39,410 nucleotides of DNA, from NCBI GenBank assembly GCA_948470755.1, contig CAOKPU010000024.1, positions 1 to 39,410 of the forward strand, in the 5' to 3' direction. The notes beneath the pieces are model-generated. The model was given only the letters and a program-made list of their open reading frames with translations, did no database searches and was not told where the DNA came from. Both the position numbers and the translations under genes were made by a program. Below, piece by piece: positions 33,107 to 39,410 of the stretch. Numbering within the stretch: the stretch's first letter is position 1; each line of letters opens with the position of its first letter. The DNA comes from an uncultured Lachnospiraceae bacterium. Lineage in GTDB: Bacteria; Bacillota; Clostridia; Lachnospirales; Lachnospiraceae.

Positions 33107-35509
33107 ATGTTTCAGGTTATAAAAAGGGATGGGGAAGTGACGGATTTTACTTTGGTAAAGATCAGCGACGCCATTATGAAAGCGTTTAACGCTACGGATG
33201 TCCAGTATAATAACGATATCGTGGACTTGCTGGCTCTGCGTGTAACGGCGGAGTTTCAGGGCAAAGTAAAAGACGGGAAGGTCCATGTGGAGGACATTCA
33301 GGACAGCGTGGAAAAAGTGTTAGAGCAGGCGGGTTATGCGGAACCGGCCAAAGCGTTTATCTTATATCGCAAGCAGCGGGAAAAGATGCGTAATATGAAG
33401 TCCACGATCCTCGATTATAAAGACGTGGTGAACAGCTATGTAAAAGTGGAGGACTGGCGGGTAAAAGAAAATTCCACGGTAACTTATTCCGTAGGCGGCC
33501 TGATCCTTAGCAATTCCGGCGCTGTGACGGCAAATTATTGGTTGTCGGAAATTTATGATTCCGAGATTGCGGACGCCCACCGGAATGCGGATATCCATAT
33601 CCATGATTTGTCTATGCTGACGGGTTATTGCGCGGGCTGGTCGTTAAAGCAGTTGATCAAGGAAGGGCTTGGCGGCATAACAGGCAAGATCACGTCGGCC
33701 CCGGCGGCCCATCTTTCCGTTTTATGTAACCAGATGGTTAATTTTTTAGGCATTATGCAGAATGAATGGGCGGGCGCGCAGGCGTTTTCTTCTTTTGATA
33801 CTTATCTTGCCCCTTTTGTAAAGGCGGATCATTTAAGTTATCCGGAGGTAAAAAAATGTATTGAATCGTTCATTTACGGCGTGAATACACCCAGCCGCTG
33901 GGGGACTCAGGCGCCCTTTTCCAATATCACGTTGGACTGGACTGTGCCGGATGACTTGGCAGAGCTGCCGGCTATCGTAGGCGGCAGGGAGATGGATTTC
34001 AGATATAAAGACTGCAAAGAAGAAATGGATATGGTCAATAAGGCGTTTATCGAAACGATGATAGAGGGTGACGCCAATGGAAGGGGGTTTCAGTATCCGA
34101 TCCCTACTTATTCCATTACACGGGATTTTGACTGGTCCGATAATGAAAACAATCGGCTGCTGTTTGAAATGACGGCCAAATATGGGACACCTTATTTTTC
34201 CAATTATATCAATTCCGATATGGAGCCGGGCGATGTGCGCAGCATGTGCTGCAGGCTGCGGCTGGATCTTAGGGAATTAAGGAAAAAAACGGGAGGCTTT
34301 TTCGGCTCTGGGGAAAGCACGGGGAGCGTAGGGGTGGTGACCATCAATATGCCCAGACTGGCCTATTTGTCCGCTAATAAAGATGATTTTTACAGGCGTT
34401 TGAACCGGATGATGGATCTGGCGGCGCGTTCTTTAAAAATAAAGAGAGAAGTGATTACGAAGCTTTTGGAGGAAGGGCTGTATCCTTATACAAAACGATA
34501 TCTGGGAAATTTTAACAACCATTTTTCCACCATCGGCCTTGTAGGGATGAACGAGGCCGGATTAAATGCAAATTGGCTGCGGGAAGATTTGAGAAGCAAA
34601 AAGACGCAGGAGTTTACAAAAGAAGTTTTAAACCATATGAGAAACCGCCTTTCCGATTATCAGGAAATGTACGGGGATTTGTATAATCTGGAGGCGACGC
34701 CTGCGGAAAGCACGGCTTACCGGCTGGCAAAACATGACAGAAAGAGATGGCCGGCCATCAAGACGGCGGGAAGACAGGGGGATACACCTTATTATACCAA
34801 TTCTTCCCATTTACCGGTAGATTATACGACGGATATTTTTGATGCATTGGATATTCAGGACGGGCTGCAGACGCTGTACACTTCAGGAACGGTGTTCCAT
34901 GCCTTCTTGGGGGAAAAGCTTCCGGACTGGAGGGCGGCTGCAAATCTGGTAAGGACGATTGCGGAAAATTACAGTCTTCCTTATTATACTTTGTCGCCGA
35001 CCTACTCCATTTGCAGGGAGCATGGTTATCTGTCCGGAGAAAAGAAGATATGCCCTTATTGCGGGAAGCCAACGGAGGTATACAGCCGCATTACCGGTTA
35101 TTACAGGCCGGTACAGAACTGGAACGACGGGAAATTACAAGAATATGAAAACCGGACGGAATATGATGCGGCAAATTCCGGCTTAAAGCGCCCTATGGCC
35201 AGCATGGTTACTTTGTCTGCCCGTACGGAGGACGGAGGCGTGAAAGTGCAAAAGCCGGAAAATGTAAAATACTTATTTACGACAAAGACATGCCCGAACT
35301 GTAAAACGGCAAAAGAATATTTAAGAGGGGATCAATACGTGGTCATTGATGCGGAAGAAAATGGGGAGCTGGCGGCCAAATATGGAGTGATGCAGGCTCC
35401 CACGCTGGTAGTGGTCAATGGCAATGCCTCTAAAAAGTATGTGAATGTTTCCAATATAAAAAGATATGTGGATGCAAGAAAGGAAGTTATAGCTTCTATG
35501 CAATGTTAG
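33107..35509 (+). CDS. nrdD: Anaerobic (class III) ribonucleoside-triphosphate reductase with fused C-terminal redoxin
   Basis: 800 residues. An N-terminal ATP-cone (about 3-92, VIKRDGEVTDF) provides allosteric control. The catalytic barrel contains SMCCRLRLDLREL, a zinc site (CREH and CPYCG) and the glycyl-radical loop RITGYYRPVQNWN (Gly near 665). Residues about 720-798 form a thioredoxin/glutaredoxin-like domain with CPNC (C729, C732) and a cis-Pro motif (APTLVV). It makes dNTPs without oxygen. The appended redoxin fits an NrdD type that takes electrons from a redoxin instead of formate. The activase gene nrdG is not next to it, which is unusual. Confidence 0.94.
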   Translation: MFQVIKRDGEVTDFTLVKISDAIMKAFNATDVQYNNDIVDLLALRVTAEFQGKVKDGKVHVEDIQDSVEKVLEQAGYAEPAKAFILYRKQREKMRNMKSTILDYKDVVNSYVKVEDWRVKENSTVTYSVGGLILSNSGAVTANYWLSEIYDSEIADAHRNADIHIHDLSMLTGYCAGWSLKQLIKEGLGGITGKITSAPAAHLSVLCNQMVNFLGIMQNEWAGAQAFSSFDTYLAPFVKADHLSYPEVKKCIESFIYGVNTPSRWGTQAPFSNITLDWTVPDDLAELPAIVGGREMDFRYKDCKEEMDMVNKAFIETMIEGDANGRGFQYPIPTYSITRDFDWSDNENNRLLFEMTAKYGTPYFSNYINSDMEPGDVRSMCCRLRLDLRELRKKTGGFFGSGESTGSVGVVTINMPRLAYLSANKDDFYRRLNRMMDLAARSLKIKREVITKLLEEGLYPYTKRYLGNFNNHFSTIGLVGMNEAGLNANWLREDLRSKKTQEFTKEVLNHMRNRLSDYQEMYGDLYNLEATPAESTAYRLAKHDRKRWPAIKTAGRQGDTPYYTNSSHLPVDYTTDIFDALDIQDGLQTLYTSGTVFHAFLGEKLPDWRAAANLVRTIAENYSLPYYTLSPTYSICREHGYLSGEKKICPYCGKPTEVYSRITGYYRPVQNWNDGKLQEYENRTEYDAANSGLKRPMASMVTLSARTEDGGVKVQKPENVKYLFTTKTCPNCKTAKEYLRGDQYVVIDAEENGELAAKYGVMQAPTLVVVNGNASKKYVNVSNIKRYVDARKEVIASMQC

Positions 35510-35554
35510 ATGACAGGGATCTGCAAGGGGAATGGAAAGGAGCATAAGCGGAAT

Positions 35555-35953
35555 ATGGAAAAAATTTATGTAAGGGTAAAAGGCATTATAAAAAAAGACG
35601 GAAAATACCTTTTAGTCAAAAGATGGGTGGATGACAGGATTCCGGATCCGTTTTTATGGGAATTCATCGATGCGGAAGTAAACTTTGGGGAAGCGCCGGA
35701 CGATGCAGTGCTTAGGGCCATTGGGGAAATCCTATCCGTTGAAGGGCAAATAGAAAGGATTGTTTATACCTGGTCTAATATGATCGGAGGTTCCCAATGT
35801 ATAGGTATCGCGTATATTTGTTCTATTGAAGACGATGGGAATATTGTCCTCGGGGAGGAATACGGCGAATGGGAATGGGTAGAGCGGGAACAGTTCCCGG
35901 ATTTTATTGAAAACAGATATGTATTAAATGATTTGAAGTATGTTGCACTTTAG
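35555..35953 (+). CDS. Nudix-fold protein with degenerate Nudix box
   Basis: 132 residues with the Nudix beta-alpha pattern (VKGIIKKDGKYLLVKRW, then the box, then WEWVEREQFPDF). The box reads AEVNFGEAPDDAVLRAIGEI: the first Gly is Ala and the REUxEE core is RAIGEI, so key metal-binding Glu residues are missing. It may bind but not cleave nucleotides. It is probably co-transcribed with nrdD. The start ATG 35555 follows AAAGGAG by 12 bases; an ATG directly at 35510 has no site of its own. Confidence 0.7.
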   Translation: MEKIYVRVKGIIKKDGKYLLVKRWVDDRIPDPFLWEFIDAEVNFGEAPDDAVLRAIGEILSVEGQIERIVYTWSNMIGGSQCIGIAYICSIEDDGNIVLGEEYGEWEWVEREQFPDFIENRYVLNDLKYVAL

Positions 35954-35972
35954 AAAGATAAGAGGAAAGAAG

Positions 35973-35994
35973 ATTGAAAATTAAAATTTTCAAT
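35973..35994. terminator. AT-rich palindrome after the Nudix gene
   Basis: ATTGAAAATT (35973-35982) and AATTTTCAAT (35985-35994) are exact inverted arms around AA. The stem lacks a distal T-run; it may be a weak terminator or an operator for pyrF. Confidence 0.4.
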
Positions 35995-35997
35995 CGC

Positions 35998-36068
35998 GGG
36001 ATTTGTGTCTGCGCGTTGCTTGTCACAAATTCGTTATGCGCAAAAAGCAGCGCAGGAATGGAGAAAAA
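35998..36068 (+). repeat. Leader repeat, copy 2 (upstream of pyrF)
   Basis: Related to 22460-22526. Here ATTTGTG pairs with CACAAAT around a GCGCG-containing loop, and TGCGC pairs with GCGCA just before the GGAG site. Confidence 0.6.
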
Positions 36069-36992
36069 ATGATCCAGAAACTGACGGACAAGATAAAGAA
36101 AACCAATGCCCCTATCGTAGTGGGGCTGGATCCAATGTTGAAATACATCCCTAAGCACATCACGGGGAAAGCATATGAAGAATTCGGAGAGACGTTAGAA
36201 GGGGCGGCAGAGGCTATCTGGCAGTTTAACAAAGAAATCATTGACCATGTTTATGATTTGATTCCCGCCGTCAAACCGCAGATTGCCATGTACGAACAGT
36301 TTGGGATTGAGGGGCTTAACGTATTTAAAAGGACATTGGACTACTGCAAAGAAAAAGGGCTGGTAGTCATCGGCGATATTAAGCGAGGGGATATTGGCTC
36401 CACTTCCGAGGCTTATGCGGTAGGGCATCTTGGTAAAGTAACGGTGGGAAGTAAATCATATGCGGGTTTTGATGAGGACTTTGCAACGGTAAACCCTTAT
36501 TTCGGCACGGATGGGATAAAACCTTTTATTGATGTATGCAAACAGGAAAAAAAGGGTATTTTTATATTAGTTAAGACTTCAAACCCAAGCAGCGGGGAGT
36601 TCCAGGACCGCGTGGTGGACGGCAGGCCGCTTTACGAGATCGTCGGGGAAAAGGTAGCGGAATGGGGAGGGCTTTATATGGGGGATTCCTACAGCTATGT
36701 GGGGGCGGTAGTCGGGGCGACCTATCCTGAGATGGGAAAAGCGCTGCGCGCAATCATGCCCAAAGCATACATCCTGGTGCCTGGTTATGGAGCCCAGGGA
36801 GGAAGAGGGGCGGATCTTGTCAACTTCTTTAATGAGGACGGCTTAGGGGCGATTGTTAATTCCTCCAGGGGGATCATTGCCGCATACCAGCAGGAAAAAT
36901 ACGCGAAGTTCGGGGAGGAATGTTTTGCAGAAGCGGCGCGCGCTGCTGTGGAGGAGATGCGGGATGATATTATTTCGGCATTGAATGGTTGA
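36069..36992 (+). CDS. pyrF: Orotidine 5'-phosphate decarboxylase (type 2)
   Basis: 307 residues, the longer PyrF2 branch. The catalytic Asp-Lys-x-x-Asp array is in VVIGDIKRGDIGST, with further motifs PIVVGLDPML near the N-terminus and YILVPGYGAQGG for phosphate binding. It converts OMP to UMP, the last step of UMP synthesis. The start ATG 36069 follows GGAG by 5 bases; the frame is open upstream through the repeat leader, which is not coding. pyrE follows. Confidence 0.95.
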   Translation: MIQKLTDKIKKTNAPIVVGLDPMLKYIPKHITGKAYEEFGETLEGAAEAIWQFNKEIIDHVYDLIPAVKPQIAMYEQFGIEGLNVFKRTLDYCKEKGLVVIGDIKRGDIGSTSEAYAVGHLGKVTVGSKSYAGFDEDFATVNPYFGTDGIKPFIDVCKQEKKGIFILVKTSNPSSGEFQDRVVDGRPLYEIVGEKVAEWGGLYMGDSYSYVGAVVGATYPEMGKALRAIMPKAYILVPGYGAQGGRGADLVNFFNEDGLGAIVNSSRGIIAAYQQEKYAKFGEECFAEAARAAVEEMRDDIISALNG

Positions 36993-37017
36993 ATATAAAC
37001 CCTAGATATGATAAAAT
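36989..37017 (+). promoter_or_regulatory. Putative pyrE promoter
   Basis: TTGAAT (36989-36994) overlaps the pyrF stop, and TAAAAT (37012-37017) follows after 17 bp. pyrE may therefore have its own promoter besides read-through. Confidence 0.5.
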
Positions 37018-37063
37018 CTGGAAAGATAAGCCAAAAAGCCTATAAGCGCGGAGGTTAATAGGA

Positions 37064-37738
37064 ATGGAAAGTTACAAAAAAGAGTTTATTGAATTTATGG
37101 TGGACAGCCAGGTGTTAAAGTTTGGGGAGTTTACCTTAAAAAGCGGACGCAGATCCCCGTTTTTTATGAATGCGGGCGGATACGTGACCGGGACGCAGCT
37201 TAAGAAGCTGGGTGAATATTACGCCAAAGCTATTTATGATAATTACGGGCTGGATTTTGATGTGCTGTTTGGACCTGCCTATAAAGGGATTCCCCTTAGT
37301 GTAGCGACTACAATGGCAATCAGCAGCCTGTATGGTAAAGATGTAAGATACTGTTCTAATCGGAAGGAAGAAAAAGACCATGGGGATGCCGGCATTCTTC
37401 TAGGGAGCGGTTTGCATGACGGGGACCGGGTGGTTATTATTGAGGATGTAACGACATCCGGCAAATCGATCGAAGAAACTTTTCCGATCTTAAAGGCTCA
37501 GGCGGATGTGGAAATCAAAGGGCTTATAGTATCCTTAAACCGTATGGAAAAAGGACGGGGAGAGAAAAGTGCGTTGCACGAGATAAAAGAGAAATATGGG
37601 TTTGACGCCCATGCGATCGTAACGATGAAAGAGGTTGTGGATTATTTGTACCAAAGGCCTTACGGAGACACGGTTTATATTGATGATGAATGTAAAGCAA
37701 GAATCGACGCATATTATGGGCAGTATGGCGCGGAATAG
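37064..37738 (+). CDS. pyrE: Orotate phosphoribosyltransferase
   Basis: 224 residues. The PRPP-binding motif is VVIIEDVTTSGKSIEE, the catalytic loop has the conserved FFMNAGGY region, and the RKEEKDHGD segment is the flexible loop with its Lys. It makes OMP from orotate and PRPP, feeding PyrF just upstream. GGAGG precedes ATG 37064 by 9 bases. No PyrR-type leader was recognised. Confidence 0.95.
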   Translation: MESYKKEFIEFMVDSQVLKFGEFTLKSGRRSPFFMNAGGYVTGTQLKKLGEYYAKAIYDNYGLDFDVLFGPAYKGIPLSVATTMAISSLYGKDVRYCSNRKEEKDHGDAGILLGSGLHDGDRVVIIEDVTTSGKSIEETFPILKAQADVEIKGLIVSLNRMEKGRGEKSALHEIKEKYGFDAHAIVTMKEVVDYLYQRPYGDTVYIDDECKARIDAYYGQYGAE

Positions 37739-37760
37739 GAAGAAGGGAACGAGGATCTAT

Positions 37761-37913
37761 ATGGAAGAGAAAATTTATAAAATAATGAGCGGGGCGGGAG
37801 CTTTGAATCTTGTAATAGGGGTGATAACGCTGGTAGCGGGGATTACCGGGGGAGTGCTTCTTATTATAAGCGGGGCTAAGCTTTTGGCAGGCAAATCAAA
37901 GATATTGTTCTAA
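37761..37913 (+). CDS. Small membrane protein, 50 residues
   Basis: A short protein with a hydrophobic core LNLVIGVITLVAGITGGVLL that would form one or two TM helices, ending with a Lys-rich tail. GAGG stands 6 bases before ATG 37761. It is 22 bp after pyrE and closed by a hairpin. Function unknown; many Lachnospiraceae have similar short proteins. Confidence 0.6.
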   Translation: MEEKIYKIMSGAGALNLVIGVITLVAGITGGVLLIISGAKLLAGKSKILF

Positions 37914-37918
37914 TATGG

Positions 37919-37947
37919 GTGGGCATCCCCTGATAGGGGATGCCCAC
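37919..37947 (+). terminator. Perfect 12-bp hairpin
   Basis: GTGGGCATCCCC (37919-37930) pairs exactly with GGGGATGCCCAC (37936-37947) around TGATA. It lacks a T-tract, so it may be a processing or regulatory hairpin as much as a terminator. Confidence 0.6.
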
Positions 37948-37977
37948 TTGGAAATTAAGTGACAGTGGAGGTATAGG

Positions 37978-38322
37978 ATGTTCCATAGGAAGAATCAGAA
38001 AGGAAGAAAAAAGGGCGGCTATATATTTACAGTGAGGAAACATCCGGAAAAAGGGATTATGTCAATGATTTTAGGTATCCTTTCGCTTTTGTCCGTAGGT
38101 GCGGCAGTCTATCTGGCTTATAGAAACGGGGGCGATGCGCAGCCCCAATATGCCGCTGCTGTTTTCCTTGTAACGCTTTTTTCTTTAGCAGGGCTGGTAT
38201 TGGGCGTACTTTCCAGAGTGGAGAAGGACAATTATTATTTATTCCCTCATTTGGGCATTGGATTGAATATGCTTTGCCTGGCGGCCATCAGTTATATTTT
38301 ATATGCGGGGATAGGCAACTAA
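37978..38322 (+). CDS. Small polytopic membrane protein of unknown function
   Basis: 114 residues. The basic N-terminus (HRKNQKGRKKGG) is followed by three predicted TM segments (about 30-48, 60-78, 92-111). It resembles an uncharacterised Lachnospiraceae family (possibly DUF6142, from memory). GGAGG lies 6 bases before the start. The next gene follows after 20 bp. Confidence 0.7.
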   Translation: MFHRKNQKGRKKGGYIFTVRKHPEKGIMSMILGILSLLSVGAAVYLAYRNGGDAQPQYAAAVFLVTLFSLAGLVLGVLSRVEKDNYYLFPHLGIGLNMLCLAAISYILYAGIGN

Positions 38323-38342
38323 GAAAGGATGGGATGTGATTT

Positions 38343-39361
38343 ATGATAGGGAATATACGGGAGCGTTATGGGCTGGCAAGAGGACGGATATGCAGATTGG
38401 GGGAAGAGGAAGGCATAGGGAACGCATATGGCTCTTATTTTCGCAAGACGGCTGTTTTTCTGCAGGAAGTGGCGCAAGTTTATGAAGAAGCGCAAAGCGG
38501 ACGGCTGTATGAAGCATCCTTGGAGCAATTACAGGAGAGGAATAAGAAGCTGTACTGGGACATCCTTCCGGAAAACTATGGGGAAAGCTATGGAAATCCG
38601 GGTTATGCGGTAAAAGCATTAGGGGAAGGCTGGGGGCAGCTTTTATCTTTTTTATATGCGGAGTTAAGGAGCATGATTGCTTTTGCTTATGAAAAAGACG
38701 TATGGGAGCTAACGATACGGATGGAACTTTTTTTGGAAATATATACGGCGTTTGCCTGTGCATGGGAAGAAGAAAAGGAGGCACCTGAATACGGATCTCT
38801 CCAGCAGATCATATATTGGTTTGTCAGCGACTATGTGGGGATATCATCGGAGAAGCGGCTGCGGGAACAGCTTTGCCCGGAGGAAGATTTTGCCTTACGG
38901 ATTATTATGGACAGCGATTTGGACGATCTGAGATATTTGTATTATTTTGGGGAATATATTACGGGACAGGAGTTGGAAACGGCCAGGCTCTTAAACAGTA
39001 TGCCGGCGGAGGAAATCGACAGGATGGCGCAGGCTTATACCGAGGGATACCGGATTGGTTTTGAAGTATGCAATAAAGATATTTCTAAAAAGAAAACCGT
39101 GAATATCCAATATCGCCTGGGGTTTGAACGGATGATCCGTAAAGCCGTTCAAAATTTTGCTGCGATGGGTTTACAGCCTTCCATTTATAGGGCAGGGGCC
39201 AGCTCCCTTAGGGGAAAAAGCATCCGCAAAAACGGATTCTCGGGTTCTGCGGCCAATAAACAATATGAATATGACCATAAAGAAGACGAGGCCCTCTACT
39301 TGGATGGGCAGATGACGAACCGCAGGCTGGAAGGGATGAGGGAGGCTTTTGAGCATTTGAA
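38343..39361 (+). CDS. Large cytosolic protein, possible aminopeptidase family (3' partial; truncated by adapter)
   Basis: At least 339 residues of real sequence, soluble and acidic, without TM segments. Notable stretches are IIMDSDLDDLRYLYYFGEYI, AYTEGYRIGFEVCNKDISKK and YRLGFERMIRKAV. I recall similar sequence at the N-terminus of proteins annotated as (leucyl) aminopeptidases in Lachnospiraceae, but no catalytic motif is visible here. The frame ends at 39383 only because adapter sequence supplies a stop: the residues DRKSVV are not biological. Confidence 0.6.
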
Positions 39362-39410
39362 AGATCGGAAGAGCGTCGTGTAGGGAAAGAGTGTTCGTGC
39401 ATGTGTAGAT
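39362..39410. other. Illumina adapter contamination with an 8-nt index
   Basis: AGATCGGAAGAGC begins at 39362 and continues through the TruSeq universal adapter to GTGT at 39394. The next 8 bases, TCGTGCAT, sit where the i5 index lies, and GTGTAGAT (39403-39410) is the start of the P5 segment. This is a library artefact and not genomic sequence. Confidence 0.97.

Noticed and set aside
39208-39402. Minus-strand frame beginning MHEHSFPTRRSSDL
   Set aside because: The first residues are translated Illumina adapter, a common database contaminant.

Overview
The window looks like a complete assembly contig from a spore-forming, anaerobic, chemotactic member of the Firmicutes, most likely Lachnospiraceae (Clostridia). 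The evidence is an exosporium-type collagen-like/BclB protein, class III (oxygen-sensitive) ribonucleotide reductase, rubrerythrin, strong AGGAGG ribosome binding sites, moderate G+C, and several protein architectures I associate with that family. The left edge lies inside a collagen-like tandem repeat. The right edge (39362-39410) is Illumina adapter sequence including an apparent 8-nt index, so the last gene is artificially truncated.

Left region (1-9 kb): the end of a BclB-like exosporium protein, two convergent transmembrane chemoreceptors, an Hsp20 chaperone, and a FIST-domain sensor paired with a membrane-less chemoreceptor. The spaces between these genes hold a mosaic of palindromic repeats (three modules joined at ATAGGA/TCCTAT borders) that form many hairpins and terminators. 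The repeat even supplies the TAG stop codons of the two convergent receptors.

Central region (9-18 kb): a complete yhf-type operon, the Firmicute counterpart of the poorly understood E. coli yhfSTUVWXYZ cluster. It has a YhfZ regulator, PRD protein YhfY, YhfU (DUF2620), transporter YhfT, Php/YhfV amidohydrolase, PLP enzymes YhfS and YhfX, and the phosphopentomutase-like YhfW. It also has an extra amidase-signature-like protein whose usual catalytic lysine appears to be missing. Two nearly identical operators (TACAAAATTTT core) lie at the yhfZ promoter and in front of yhfY, with a weaker third copy beside the second. This is the best candidate for an undescribed system: a regulated uptake and degradation (or salvage) route with an unknown substrate.

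Middle-right region (18-31 kb): a minus-strand pair (a cytoplasmic ParB-like/BMP fusion and a metallophosphoesterase), a Cache-type chemoreceptor, a CofE-like ligase, and a remarkable EF-G/TetM-like GTPase fused to a YacP/Rae1-like NYN ribonuclease domain. These are followed by a membrane-anchored 5'-nucleotidase, a MATE remnant beside an intact MATE transporter, and a thioesterase.

Right region (31-39.4 kb): rubrerythrin, a TPR lipoprotein, nrdD with a fused C-terminal redoxin and two candidate NrdR boxes 32 bp apart, a degenerate Nudix protein, pyrF and pyrE, two small membrane proteins, and the adapter-truncated gene. The leaders of the cofE-like gene and pyrF share a related, foldable sequence. 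No tRNA, rRNA, CRISPR, prophage or transposase gene was seen.
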